Positions 11,853-25,930 are shown, numbered from the stretch's first letter. The stretch: 64,000 nucleotides of DNA from Diphasiastrum complanatum (GCA_029204225.1 CM055096.1:41479305-41543304), one strand, 5' to 3'. Program-made: numbers and translations. Notes: generated by a model from the letters alone, not told the origin.

Positions 11853-14586
11853 ATCTCCCTCTGATCTCATAATATATAGGGCAACTGAAGATGAAGTGCT
11901 CCTCAGACTCCACCTCATGCAAGGAACATAGCTGACATAATCTCTCCTCCCTCGGGGTGCCCTGGAATCTCCCAGTCTCGATAGCTAGCTGATGTGATGA
12001 TACTCTGAGCTGACCCAATGTAAATCGGAGACTGTGTGATAATCCTGAGGTCAGATATTGAGGTAAGATTGGAATACCGGTGGTGTCTTGCTCCAAGAAA
12101 TGAACTTGGTAGTAGTCGGGCTTAACCCCTAGCTGACGTCGCCAGGTACGATCGAGGTAAGTTCTATATATAAACCGTCGGATATACTGGTGTGTACCCG
12201 AGGGGAGATCTGCAATAGCGATACCAAATGAATCCATGAGAAAGTGTGATGCTTGAGAGAACCATGACAGCTGGTACCCCTGAGTCTGAAGATGGTGGGA
12301 GGACGCAAGTGAAATCTGTGTATATCTTTGCTCTGTATCTGGAAATGCCTGAACTCTCTGGATGTAGGTGATAAGCTGGAAGGCTGCATCTATTTGGATA
12401 GGAGTGGCAAACTCAGCAAGGATGATCTCGTGTGGAACCGAAGGCTTTGCTCGAATCATCCGAGCTAACATGGTGATTTGCAAACGAGAAATGCTGGCCC
12501 AATGTGAAGAGGAGAGGCCTGTACACCATACCTCTGCTGCATATAAGGCTAACAAGAGTGTCAAAAAGTCTACACTTACTCGGAGCATCTCGAATAGACT
12601 TACGGAAACAGAACCTCTCTAACTGAAGAAGGGAAGAGTGACCTTTCCCAAGTCTAGTGATAGCCGCCTGTCTCATACTAAATGTAGGACCAGTGAACCC
12701 CAAGTAAGTGTATGAATGGACCACGTCTAGAGGCTGTCCGTCAAAAGTAAGCTCCTGACCCTGCATGAAAGCCCGAGAAGTGTTGAAGACCATAACTTTG
12801 GTCATCGCCATGTTCACCCCTAGGCCCCTGCGTGCACAGAAAGTATATCCCAATGCGTGCAATCTCCTGGACTCTGCCTCTGTACTAACTGCAGACTGAA
12901 GAATGGTGCCATATAACTTCGTGAGAACATGTCCAATCATGATGGTGCGGTAGTTACCAGGGATCATGGGGTCACTATTTTTATGGATGGGATGGATGAT
13001 GTTGGTGCACCAGGAGGATGGGAAGCCCGCGACAACTACATGGTTAAGGAGAGTGGCTAGGGTGTGGGCAAGAGTGTCGGCAGTGTGGATCAGTAACTCA
13101 GACTCAAGATCCTCAATGTCTCTGGTTTGGTGAGTTTTCAACTTCCTAATGGCCGCAAGGACCAAATCAGGAGTAAAGAAGGTAAAGTCAGATGGTCGTG
13201 GAGAGATAGAGATAGGTGTGTTTGTGGGTATGGTATATAGGCTAGCAGCATAGTTGGTCCAAACACGGAGGTCATCTAGGAGAGGGGGTGGGGCACGAGG
13301 GATAAACTCATGCCAAAAGGCACCAGAGGAAGAGCTGAGGAGAAGGTCCACCAATCGTTTTCCTTCAGAGTCATCATAGGCACGTTTTTTACGACGGAGT
13401 GTACGGTTATATGATTGACGTGAGGAGCGCAGAAGATGGGGGGAATGGAAACGAGCATGAGTGACAACTTGGTGAAGGGAGTGGCATTCCACATCATACC
13501 ATGGTGAACGAAAAGGGTGAGGTGAATGAGCTGGTTTGATGTTGTGAGGTTTAGATGGGAAGGCCAGGGAGGCAACAATATGAAGAGAGGTGGTGAGGAA
13601 GGCAGCTTGAGATTCCAGTGAACTGTTATGGGGAAAAAAGTGGAGTAATGAGGCAAGGGACTCTTAGTAGAATGGTGCATAAAGGGAGTGGAATGTGTAT
13701 CGGGGTCCACGAGGTAGTGTGGAGTGAGATGGGGGTATTGGGGGGGGTGGGGGGGGGAGGTGGCGAATAGCAAAGGAAAGGAATGAATGATTAGAGGGAG
13801 TAGTGGGGGAAATATGAAAACTGTGAATGAGGGGAATACAGGATGGTGACCCCATGAGGTAATCAACAACACTATGACCGCCGTTGTGAGGGTGACAAGT
13901 GTAGCTGGGAGAATCAGGCCAGTAAGATAGGCCATTATAGATGGCTAACTCATGTGCCTCACCGAACTGCAATAAGTGCTCACCATATGCTGTAATAGGT
14001 TCTAGTCTATCCTCAGAGATCCTGGTGACTCCCATACTGTCACTGTCAAGGGCATGAACTTGAAGCTGGTCTGTAGTGTCATGAAACTCAATCTGTCGTG
14101 AAGGTTCTGGCATTAAAATATGCCCCCGCTTACCGAATCCCATCTATAACTGGGAAAAGTGGGTAGTCCACGCTCCTGACTCTCATGAATCTCCATGAAA
14201 AGCAGTAGGTCTCGTCCAGTAATGAAGTCAATCAAGTCACCTGTTGTGGAGGATGAATGGATGATGGTGTGGATGGGGCCCCGGGGTGCTCCCAAACCCG
14301 GGGACCCCAAAACCCTAGCGCTGGGAGCTGCTAGGGGTGCCAGCAATAAGTCGTACCTGTCCATCCTGGTAGATAGCCCGTCTGCCAGACACTCGGGCTT
14401 CCTGAAAGGCCTTACGCCTCTCCTCAACCTAGATGTAAGTAAGATCATCGTCCATATATATGGTGGTGTCGCGTAGCTTGGCTCTACAACGCAAAGCCTC
14501 TCTACGGCTGGCTAAGGTTGTGAAGCGGATGATGATGCATCTCTAGTGGTCCTCCAAGCCGTATCTAGCCCATATGTCTCATGGCC

Positions 14587-14601
14587 CGGGGGGGGGGGGG
14601 G
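14587..14601. repeat. Poly-G run at the A3/X LINE junction
   Basis: About 13 consecutive G bases sit between the truncated 5' end of LINE A3 and the short (GA)n tail of LINE X. It may be untemplated or slippage-derived sequence at the 5' junction of the A3 insertion. Confidence 0.7.
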
Positions 14602-14932
14602 CGAGAGAGAGAGAGAGCAAGAAAGAAAGAAAGAAAGAAAGCTTTATTAACGTCTTTTGGGCACCCGTGGGTGCATAAGACCAAAAAGAAAATATGTACA
14701 AGCAACAGTGGGAGCATCATCCATAGGAGGACGTGGCCGTAAAATGCTATAAACTAGCTACGAATGAAAGTAGAACAAAGCAGAAGTGAAATAAGCCCAC
14801 AACCCGGGCTAGGTATAACAGAAGAACTACAGAAAAAGTACCAATGCCCACAACCTGGGCCAGGTGGAGAATAAGTACATATCAGCGAAAGTAAGTGTGA
14901 AGTGTTCGTTGAGTGGACCGTACAGTGGGCCT

Positions 14933-14937
<5 letters not shown>
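14602..14937 (-). mobile_element. LINE X: 3'-end fragment of a divergent LINE subfamily
   Basis: Minus-strand fragment of about 330 bp holding only 3' untranslated sequence. It includes the stem-loop (14652-14681, arms GCACCC and GGGTGC), then AATAAAGC, five TTTC-type repeats and a short (CT)n. The sequence upstream of the hairpin differs from A3 and B. Its 5' truncation lies directly against the (CT)n tail of LINE B at 14938. No coding region remains. Confidence 0.75.
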
Positions 14938-15008
<71 letters not shown>

Positions 15009-15036
15009 AGAAGAAGAAGAAGAAGAAGAAGAAGCT
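14938..15036. repeat. (GA)n plus (GAA)n tract at the X/B junction
   Basis: About 68 bp of GA followed by ten or eleven GAA units (15004-15036), then GCTTTATTAATG of LINE B. On the LINE strand the tail reads AATAAAG, (CTT)n, then (CT)n. Confidence 0.95.
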
Positions 15037-18952
<3,916 letters not shown>

Positions 18953-18957
18953 TTAAC

Positions 18958-18986
18958 GTCTTTTGGTGCCCAGGGGCACATAAGAC
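18958..18986 (-). ncRNA. LINE 3' stem-loop (copy C)
   Basis: Minus strand: GTCTT, then GTGCCC-CT-GGGCAC, then AAAAGAC. The inner arms differ from A3/B and from X but remain complementary. Confidence 0.72.
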
Positions 18987-19167
18987 AAAAGAGAGTACAA
19001 AATGTGAGAAGCATTGTCCGCATAAGGACTTATTTACCAATGAAAAGACAGTAAAACTAAAACTAAAATATCGATCTCTCTGTCTCTAAGAGAAAAAGTA
19101 TCCAAGCTTGACCACCAGCTGGTGAGGGTACAAAGCAAGAGCTTAACCACCTGCTCCGCGGAGGAAA

Positions 19168-22100
19168 CTAGCTACGAGCAAGCTGAAAGTAATGAGTGAT
19201 GGTAGTAGTGGGTCGTGATGTAGGTTGGTGGGAGGCGTATGAAGATCTAGTAGCACTGGATCGAGCCGAAACTCTCTGTGTCTTCGATCTTCGGACGGGG
19301 ACGTCAAAATCCGCAACCGAAATATCCACTCTGTCTCGCTTCTGGAAGAACTGAGTAATGTGAGCCTGACTGGAATCCATATCTGAGAGCGTAGGTAGAA
19401 GTGAAGCTCGTAAAATATACATCTCTCTCAAAAGAAGACCCACACATCTAGCATTTGGATACTCGAGGAAGGAGCTCAACGTGAGGGGAATATCTCGGTA
19501 TAAACAATGGTATCGTCCTCTAATCTCATAGTATACTGGGCAGCGAAAGATGAAATGAAACTCATCTTCCACCTCCTGAAGAGAACAAAGCTGACATATC
19601 CGCTGCAATCTGGGAGTGTCTGTGTATCTACCTGTCTCGATAGCAAGCTGATGAGAAGAGACTCGAAGCTGTCCTATACGATATCTCAGACCAAAAGATA
19701 GCGTCTGTGTAAGATAAACTGGAAGAATAGGCAAGCCCGAAACGTCCAGCTGTAAAAGATGTGTGCCATAATAATGTAGCTTGACCCTATCTGGATCAGG
19801 ATGTGACCATATAGTGCGTATGTAGCTCCGGTAAATCTGCTGTCTGATATAAGCATGGGTTCCATTCGGAAGATCAAGTGCGGATAAACCCCAAGTCTGA
19901 AGAAGGGCTGAGACACTGCGATACCAAGAGTGCTTGGCTCCCTGATCTGCAAGGGTACAAGATGAAGTGAGAGCAGCAACAATGTATCTGGAGGTATCTA
20001 GATCTGATACCCTGTGAAGAAAGGTGATGATCTGAAACATAGCACCAACAACTAATGGAGGAGAAGCAAACTCGGCTAGTATGATTTCATGTGGTACTGA
20101 GGGCTTAGCCCGAATTATCCTACTGAGCATGAGAATCTGGATACGAGTAAGATCTCTCCATGTATCGCGTGATAAATCAGGGCACCAAGTCTCAGCCGAA
20201 TATAGCACAACTGGGGAGACAGTAGCAGAAAATAGTAGGCATCTGGTAGCAGGATCCTGCACATAATAAGTAGAGCAAAATCTCTCCATATGCACAAGAG
20301 CGGTATGCCCCTTGCGGAGCCTGGCGGTGGCTGCTGGTCGAAAAGTGAGTAGCGGACCAGAGAAAAGAACTCCCAAATAGGTGTAGGAGGTCACGATCTC
20401 AATCGGTAGCCCGTCATAATAGAAAATCACATCTCTCATATGCTGTCTGTTGGTGTTAAACACCATAATCTTAGTCTTCTTAAGGTTAACCGTCAATCCC
20501 CAACGCTGGCAAAAGTGATGTAAAGCAGAAAGGTGACTCTGTAAACCAGCTGCAGAGGATGAGAGGAGAACCACATCATCAGCGTACAAGAGAATGGGGA
20601 TAATAATGTCTGCTAGGGGACAGCCCTCTCCACCTTCCTCGCGAATAATCCGCTCGAGGTCATCTATATATAGTGCAAAAAGAGTGGGTGATAAGGGGCA
20701 ACCCTGCTTCACCCCAATGGTAGAATGTATCTGTGAGGACCAGCCACTACCATCTCTGAAACGTGCCAAGACTCGCTCATATAAAGTAATGATCGCAGCA
20801 ATAGTATCCTCTGAAAAGCCAAGTGAAGACAGTCTCTGGAAAAGAAGATGTCGTGGAACAGAGTCAAAAGCTTTGCGAAAATCCACAAAGCAACAGTAAA
20901 TTCTCTGTTTCCGATGTCGAGCCTCCTCAATAATGCATCTCAAAATGAAGATCTGGTCTGAAGTAGAATATCCCGGTCTGAAACCAGCTTGACCCATAGC
21001 GTGTAAACCCTCAGTTTCAGCAAAAGATCCAGTGACTGTCTGTAGTATAGAGCCATATATCTTAGCTAGAGTGTGGCCAATCATAATGGTGCGGTAGTTT
21101 CCTACATTCATGGGATCACCTGCCTTGAGGATGGGGTGAAGGATATTAGTACACCAAGCCGTAGGAAAACCAGAAGTAACAGCTGTGTTAAAAACATGAG
21201 CAATGTAAGGGGAGATGAGATGTGCTACGGGCTTTAGGAAGTCTACACTTAAGGAGTCATAGTCAGTGGCTTTATTTAGTTTGGCATGTTTAATGGCGTT
21301 TTCAACCATGTCAGGGGTGAAAAGTGAGCAGTGGTCAGGTCTCGGTGAGAGTGAGGTAGGAGGAGAGTCCGTGGTATATAACTCCGTGGCATACTCGATC
21401 CAGGATTCGATGGCTATGGGGGCCAATGTTGAAGAGTGTCTGGTGAAATGTTTCCAGAAAAAAGAGGAGGAGGGTGAATCTAAAGAGTTGATCATTTTTT
21501 GGCAGAGTGATTGTAGGTACTTGATCTTCTTTGTTCTGGTGGTTCTATGATATTCTTTCTGGCATTGTTTGAGTGTGGCAGGGGAGTGTGACCTGGCATA
21601 TGTCACATGATTGTGAAGAGAGCGGCATTCTGCATCATACCATCTGTTGTGAACACTTCTGTGAGATGATGTCGTTTTGGTGGGGAAGGATGAGGAAGCA
21701 GCAGCTAAGAGGGATGTAGAGAGAAAAGTGGCTTGCTGGTCAATTGGTGCCATGAACGGGAAGTTAGCGAGTAGTTGGGATAAGATTGTGGTGTAATTAG
21801 TGAATCCAGATTGGGTGAAAGGAATACGTTTATGAGTGGGAAGAGAGCAAGAAATTTGCAAAGAAGAGGTTATGTGACCAAGTGAGATGTGTAAGAGTGA
21901 GTGATCGGAAATGGTAGGGGGTGTGATGGAGAAATCAGAAATGTGAGAGATCAAAGCAGGTGATCCAATGAAGTAGTCGACCACACTATGTCCTCCACCA
22001 TGAGGATAGCATGTATATGCTGATGAGGAAGGCCACTGTGTGAGGCCATTCAAAATGGCAAGAGCGTGTGTCTCTGCTAGAGTGATCAACTGCTCCCCGA

Positions 22101-22719
22101 AAGATGTAGCTGGAGTGTCTGCATCCTGTGATACCCGGTCTAGCCCCATATCCAAAGGGTAAAGCCTGAGAAGATCCGTAGCTGCATGAAATTCGGTTTG
22201 TCTAGAGCTTGTGCGGGCGTTGAAATCACCTGCTAGTAAAATGGAACCCTGCTGAGAAAAGATAGCAATATCATCTGAGAGAGCCTGAAAAGGGTCCCCG
22301 CCAAACTCAGCAAACACTGAGGTCTGTGGAGCAAAATAGCATACAGCTATATAGATGTCCTGAGGTAATCCCAATAGTGAGCCAATAATGTGTAACCAAA
22401 TATAGCGAGCGTATGGATCTTGTTTAACCATCTGAACTGTGGTGTCTCTGTATAAACAAGCTACTCCTCCAGATCCTCGACAAGTTTTTCCCCTAACAAA
22501 TGGACGAAAAGCAGAATGCCAAGAGTACTCCTGTATATTTGGAAGAGGATGATATAAGGACTCATGAGTTTCAGCCAACAACAAAATGTCGCATTTTCTA
22601 ATAAAATCAGCAAAGTCTCCGGCTGATGACGAAGATAAAAAACCATTACAATTCCAGAAGCCAAGTCTCAAATTGGTAGGGGATCTCGGGTAGCTTCTAT
22701 ATCCGGGGGCCCCTAGTTC
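19168..22719 (-). CDS. LINE C ORF2: endonuclease-reverse transcriptase
   Basis: About 1,167 residues from a UUG at 22671, plus 16 open codons back to the ORF1 stop. An APE-type endonuclease fills residues 1-265: NCNG near 7-10, AETHE at 33-37, GDFNART at 148-154, HSVVDY near 228-233 and SDH at 255-257. The RT spans about 500-790, with FVDFRKAFDS at 595-604, GVKQGCPLSP near 653-662 and catalytic YADD at 696-699. A CCHC knuckle (CQLC...HFIFRC) begins near 1026. The C-terminal tail holds QAHITQFF (1102-1109) followed by basic residues, a match to the PCNA-binding PIP consensus. No AUG exists near the start: the first Met is near residue 81, inside the endonuclease. It should nick target DNA and copy the LINE RNA by target-primed reverse transcription. 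Confidence 0.95.
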   Translation of the reverse strand, partial: ELGAPGYRSYPRSPTNLRLGFWNCNGFLSSSSAGDFADFIRKCDILLLAETHESLYHPLPNIQEYSWHSAFRPFVRGKTCRGSGGVACLYRDTTVQMVKQDPYARYIWLHIIGSLLGLPQDIYIAVCYFAPQTSVFAEFGGDPFQALSDDIAIFSQQGSILLAGDFNARTSSRQTEFHAATDLLRLYPLDMGLDRVSQDADTPATSFGEQLITLAETHALAILNGLTQWPSSSAYTCYPHGGGHSVVDYFIGSPALISHISDFSITPPTISDHSLLHISLGHITSSLQISCSLPTHKRIPFTQSGFTNYTTILSQLLANFPFMAPIDQQATFLSTSLLAAASSSFPTKTTSSHRSVHNRWYDAECRSLHNHVTYARSHSPATLKQCQKEYHRTTRTKKIKYLQSLCQKMINSLDSPSSSFFWKHFTRHSSTLAPIAIESWIEYATELYTTDSPPTSLSPRPDHCSLFTPDMVENAIKHAKLNKATDYDSLSVDFLKPVAHLISPYIAHVFNTAVTSGFPTAWCTNILHPILKAGDPMNVGNYRTIMIGHTLAKIYGSILQTVTGSFAETEGLHAMGQAGFRPGYSTSDQIFILRCIIEEARHRKQRIYCCFVDFRKAFDSVPRHLLFQRLSSLGFSEDTIAAIITLYERVLARFRDGSGWSSQIHSTIGVKQGCPLSPTLFALYIDDLERIIREEGGEGCPLADIIIPILLYADDVVLLSSSAAGLQSHLSALHHFCQRWGLTVNLKKTKIMVFNTNRQHMRDVIFYYDGLPIEIVTSYTYLGVLFSGPLLTFRPAATARLRKGHTALVHMERFCSTYYVQDPATRCLLFSATVSPVVLYSAETWCPDLSRDTWRDLTRIQILMLSRIIRAKPSVPHEIILAEFASPPLVVGAMFQIITFLHRVSDLDTSRYIVAALTSSCTLADQGAKHSWYRSVSALLQTWGLSALDLPNGTHAYIRQQIYRSYIRTIWSHPDPDRVKLHYYGTHLLQLDVSGLPILPVYLTQTLSFGLRYRIGQLRVSSHQLAIETGRYTDTPRLQRICQLCSLQEVEDEFHFIFRCPVYYEIRGRYHCLYRDIPLTLSSFLEYPNARCVGLLLREMYILRASLLPTLSDMDSSQAHITQFFQKRDRVDISVADFDVPVRRSKTQRVSARSSATRSSYASHQPTSRPTTTITHYFQLARS

Positions 22720-23628
22720 CTATTGTGGAAGGTCGAAAAATCTCGGTTTCCCGTCAATAAAAACAACCCTTTGCCCTTTCTCTTTCGCTTCAAGGATAAT
22801 CTTTTTTCTTGCCAACCATTGAGTATTTGTTAAGTCATCATCCATATAAATGAAAGTACCTTTAAGCTTTGCCCTAAGCCGAAGGGCAGCATTGCGTTGT
22901 GAAAGCGAGCGGAACTTGATAAACAAAACATTGTCATCAAATTTACTGCGCCAAGCAGTATCAAAACCGTCAGCCACATGAGATAACTTGGAAATGAGCA
23001 AATCCGTAGCTTCTTCCAACGGTTTTCCACCATTGGCAATGCCTCTTACTCTAATGTTAAAGGCTTTTTTGGCCCTTCTGGCTTGTTCACCCAAAACTGT
23101 CTCCAAATTGTTTTCCTTCGGAAAAGATGAAATCTGAGAGTGATTACCTTGCTTAAGGATCGATGTCGTTTCTTCAACCTGTTTTGCGAGTGATGAGAGT
23201 TTGCTGCCCATATCATCCGGTTTGAAGAGTGCTGCCCACGTTTTCGTCTCCTCGACTTGTTTCTCCAAGCTATTGATCTTGTTGGAAGTCTCCTCCAAGG
23301 CACTTTTTTCTGCAATTCGTTGCTTAAGATATATATTTTCTTGCTCAAGCTGCTCCACACGTTCCGTGACACCAAAAAGATCCTTAGCTAACTTGCTATT
23401 TTCAGCTTCAAAGAGGTGTAGTTGTTTCTTAAGTCCAAGAATTTCTTGCCGGATAAAACTAAGATCATAAGCAAAAAGACTTTCGGTAGGTTTGGAAGGA
23501 GTGTAGTCAATGGCAGCCATGTTGATAGTTTCTGTCACCGAAGACGGCTCCTCCATCACTACCGGTGATGGGGGGGTGTCCAACAGGGAGGGGGGTGTAA
23601 GAACACCCTCCTTTTTCTTAGGTGCCAT
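22720..23628 (-). CDS. LINE C ORF1: coiled-coil RNA-binding protein
   Basis: 302 residues from ATG at 23628 (MAPKKKEG; the longer upstream frame only reads through the CT repeat). Residues 1-50 are proline/serine rich. About 58-160 is a heptad-rich coiled coil (VEQLEQENIYLKQRI, SLEKQVEETK). Residues 185-300 resemble the RRM-like and C-terminal domains of vertebrate-type L1 ORF1p (NIRVRGI, VLFIKFRS, YMDDDLT, ARKKII). No CCHC knuckle is visible, unlike the usual plant L1 ORF1. It probably trimerises and coats the LINE RNA. The stop is UAG followed by G (CAA UAG GAA CUA), and ORF2 follows in the same frame. Confidence 0.88.
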   Translation of the reverse strand: MAPKKKEGVLTPPSLLDTPPSPVVMEEPSSVTETINMAAIDYTPSKPTESLFAYDLSFIRQEILGLKKQLHLFEAENSKLAKDLFGVTERVEQLEQENIYLKQRIAEKSALEETSNKINSLEKQVEETKTWAALFKPDDMGSKLSSLAKQVEETTSILKQGNHSQISSFPKENNLETVLGEQARRAKKAFNIRVRGIANGGKPLEEATDLLISKLSHVADGFDTAWRSKFDDNVLFIKFRSLSQRNAALRLRAKLKGTFIYMDDDLTNTQWLARKKIILEAKEKGQRVVFIDGKPRFFDLPQ

Positions 23629-23725
23629 AGGAGGCGGTAAGCAGATGGAGGAGAGAGAGAGAGAGAGATCGCGCGATGAGAGGGAAGGGAGGCAGATATG
23701 GCCACGGGAGCAAGGGGCGAGGCAG

Positions 23726-23728
<3 letters not shown>

Positions 23729-23804
<76 letters not shown>
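23729..23804. repeat. (GA)n tract, tail of LINE D
   Basis: 38 GA units followed directly by GCTTTATTAATG. The low-coordinate edge is the 5' start of full-length LINE C. Confidence 0.95.
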
Positions 23805-23807
<3 letters not shown>

Positions 23808-24945
23808 TATTAATGTCTTTTAAATGCCATGAAGGCCCATAAATTGAAGTACATGTCAAGTTTGTATAATGGAAAGTAAGGGAGTGTAAAATTGTCTCTG
23901 AAAACTATAAATGCATATAGAAATCGAGAACTAAGGGGAGAAAACCTTGGAATAAAAGCCTACATATATATGTGTAAAAGTAGTGATGCCATCATCCAAT
24001 CCTGTTGAAGAAAGCTATGATATGCCCAATCTGAAAAGTGTATTCGGAGTGGATCCCTGTCGTTCTCGTCGACCTGGGTGTCAAGCATGTGATCGCTGGG
24101 TACGGTATGTGACCTCGAAGTGTGTTGGGTGTCTCTATAGTCATAGGACAGTATACGGCGTATTTGATCTCTCTGTTGGTCTCGGGTAGGAATATTAGTC
24201 TAACGGACATCGCGAGATGTCCTCCCAAAGAAGAAAGAGGTGTCAAGGAGCTGAGGTATGACTTTGTTGTTTATGGCCTAGACTGCCCCGAAGTAGTAGC
24301 ATCTCAAGGATCATGAGTGCAACGCAACGTGGATCCACATATGTGATGAGAGAATTTAATGTGACCAGGGAATCTTTGAAGAGATAGAAGAATCTCCTTC
24401 TAATCTCATAGTGTATAGGACATATGAAGATAAAGTGATCCTTAGTCTCAATTTCCTCCATAGTACAAAATTGGCAAAGTCTCTCTGCTCGAGGTATATC
24501 CTGAAAACGACCCATCTCTAATGCAAGTTGGTGTGAAGAGACCTTGAGTTGGCCCATAAGGACCAATCATGATAGTACGATAGTTATCAAGCCTCATGGG
24601 ATCACCACTTTTGTGGATGGGATGGATGATGTTAGTGCACCAAGATGGGGAGAACTAGAAACAACGGCTCAGTTAAGTAGTGTGGCCAAGATGGGAGAAG
24701 TGTATTGGCAGCATGAATCAATAGCTCAAATTCAAGATCCTCGATGTCACGAGTGTGGTGAGATTTTGATCTCTTAATGGCCGTAGTACCATTACAAAAG
24801 TAAAACATGAATACTTAGAGGGACAAGGAGAAATAGAGTTGGGAGTGTCAGTGGGTATGGTATAAAGAGTAGTGGCATAATCAGTCCAAGTCTGTAAGTC
24901 TAATAGAATGGGAGGAGCACATGGACTGAACTCATGCGAAAAGGT
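23805..24945 (-). pseudogene. LINE D: deleted, 5'-truncated LINE
   Basis: Minus-strand remnant. The zinc-knuckle region (CQFC...HFIFIC) is at 24566-24243. Immediately upstream, 24940-24556 matches the linker and RT start (the strand opposite to the GATGATGTTAGTGCACCA block is conserved in other copies). The RT core and post-RT region between them are gone, an internal deletion of over 1 kb of ORF2. The 3' end has a decayed stem-loop near 23815-23840, then AATAAAGC and the (CT)n tract. The 5' edge near 24945 is not in a (GA)n tract. Confidence 0.8.
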
Positions 24946-25050
24946 GTAAGTCCTTTACTAAACTACAAATGTAAATCCTATTATTGAACTATAGCGCCCT
25001 ACTACATGCAGAAATATTCTATGGCAAAACTAAATAATATGGGCCTAAAC

Positions 25051-25085
25051 TCTAAACCCTAAACCCTAAACCCTAAACCCTAAAC
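25051..25085. repeat. Interstitial telomere-type repeat (CCCTAAA)n
   Basis: Between four and five units of CCCTAAA with one variant unit at the left (CTCTAAA). This is the Arabidopsis-type telomere sequence and supports a green-plant origin. It lies 100 bp beyond the 5' edge of LINE D in otherwise featureless DNA. Confidence 0.9.
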
Positions 25086-25129
25086 TTCTCAAAATTATTT
25101 TTACCAAGTCCCTTAGTAAAAATATTCTT

Positions 25130-25930
25130 TTGTAGGACAATAGATAAGCTCAACTTCATGATTCGGAAGTCTCTCTTTGATGGAATGTTGTGCTACTTGA
25201 ATATGTTTTGATCTGCTATGAAAAACTGGATTCTTTGCCTTCTTGATGCAACTTTGGTTATCACACTAAAGTACTATAGGTGTTTCTTGTTCCATATGAA
25301 AAACCAAATTACCTCGCATGCTGCACTTGTAGTAGCTCGGTACTCTGCCTCTGTAGATTATAATGCAATGGTAAGTTGCATCTTTGAACTCCAAGATTTA
25401 GAACCTGATCCAATATTGAAAAAAAACCCTGTAGTCAAGATCTTCGATCTTCCACATCAACATATGCTTGCAACTGTACATTATCTCATCTTCCATAAAA
25501 GATACCAAACCGTAGAGTACCTCTAATAAATTTGAGTATGCGCTTTGCAGCTTGCCAGTGAACTTGTGTAGGCTTAGCCATAAACTGACTAACCAAACTA
25601 ACAACATATGCGATATCTTGTCGAGTAGTTGTTAGATAGATCAAACTTCCTACAAGTTGTCTATATAATGTTTCATCTACATTTTGATCCACAACTTCCT
25701 CAACTTTTTTATGCTTAATCAAACCCACCATCATATGGAGTTGAAACAACTTTTCATTTTGAGATCCCAAAATTTTCAAGTTCATGTGCTGCATACTTAG
25801 ATTGAGAAATAAATAGACCATGTGCTACTCTCCATACTTGAATCCCTAGAAAGTACTGTAGTGAACCAAGATCTTTCATGTCAAACTTTGATGAGAGATT
25901 TTTTTTAATATTCTAAATCAAAACTTGGTC
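25130..25930 (-). pseudogene. Ty1/copia pol 3' end: RT tail and RNase H
   Basis: Minus-strand remnant. Frame 25821-25486 has [20 protein letters not shown] and [13 protein letters not shown], the standard copia block between RT and RNase H. Decayed RNase H follows toward 25180 (plus-strand text opposite GCTACTGAGGC-type motifs near 25340 encodes the SSTEAEY-like site in reverse). Stops and frameshifts are frequent. No LTR is recognised next to it. Confidence 0.75.
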
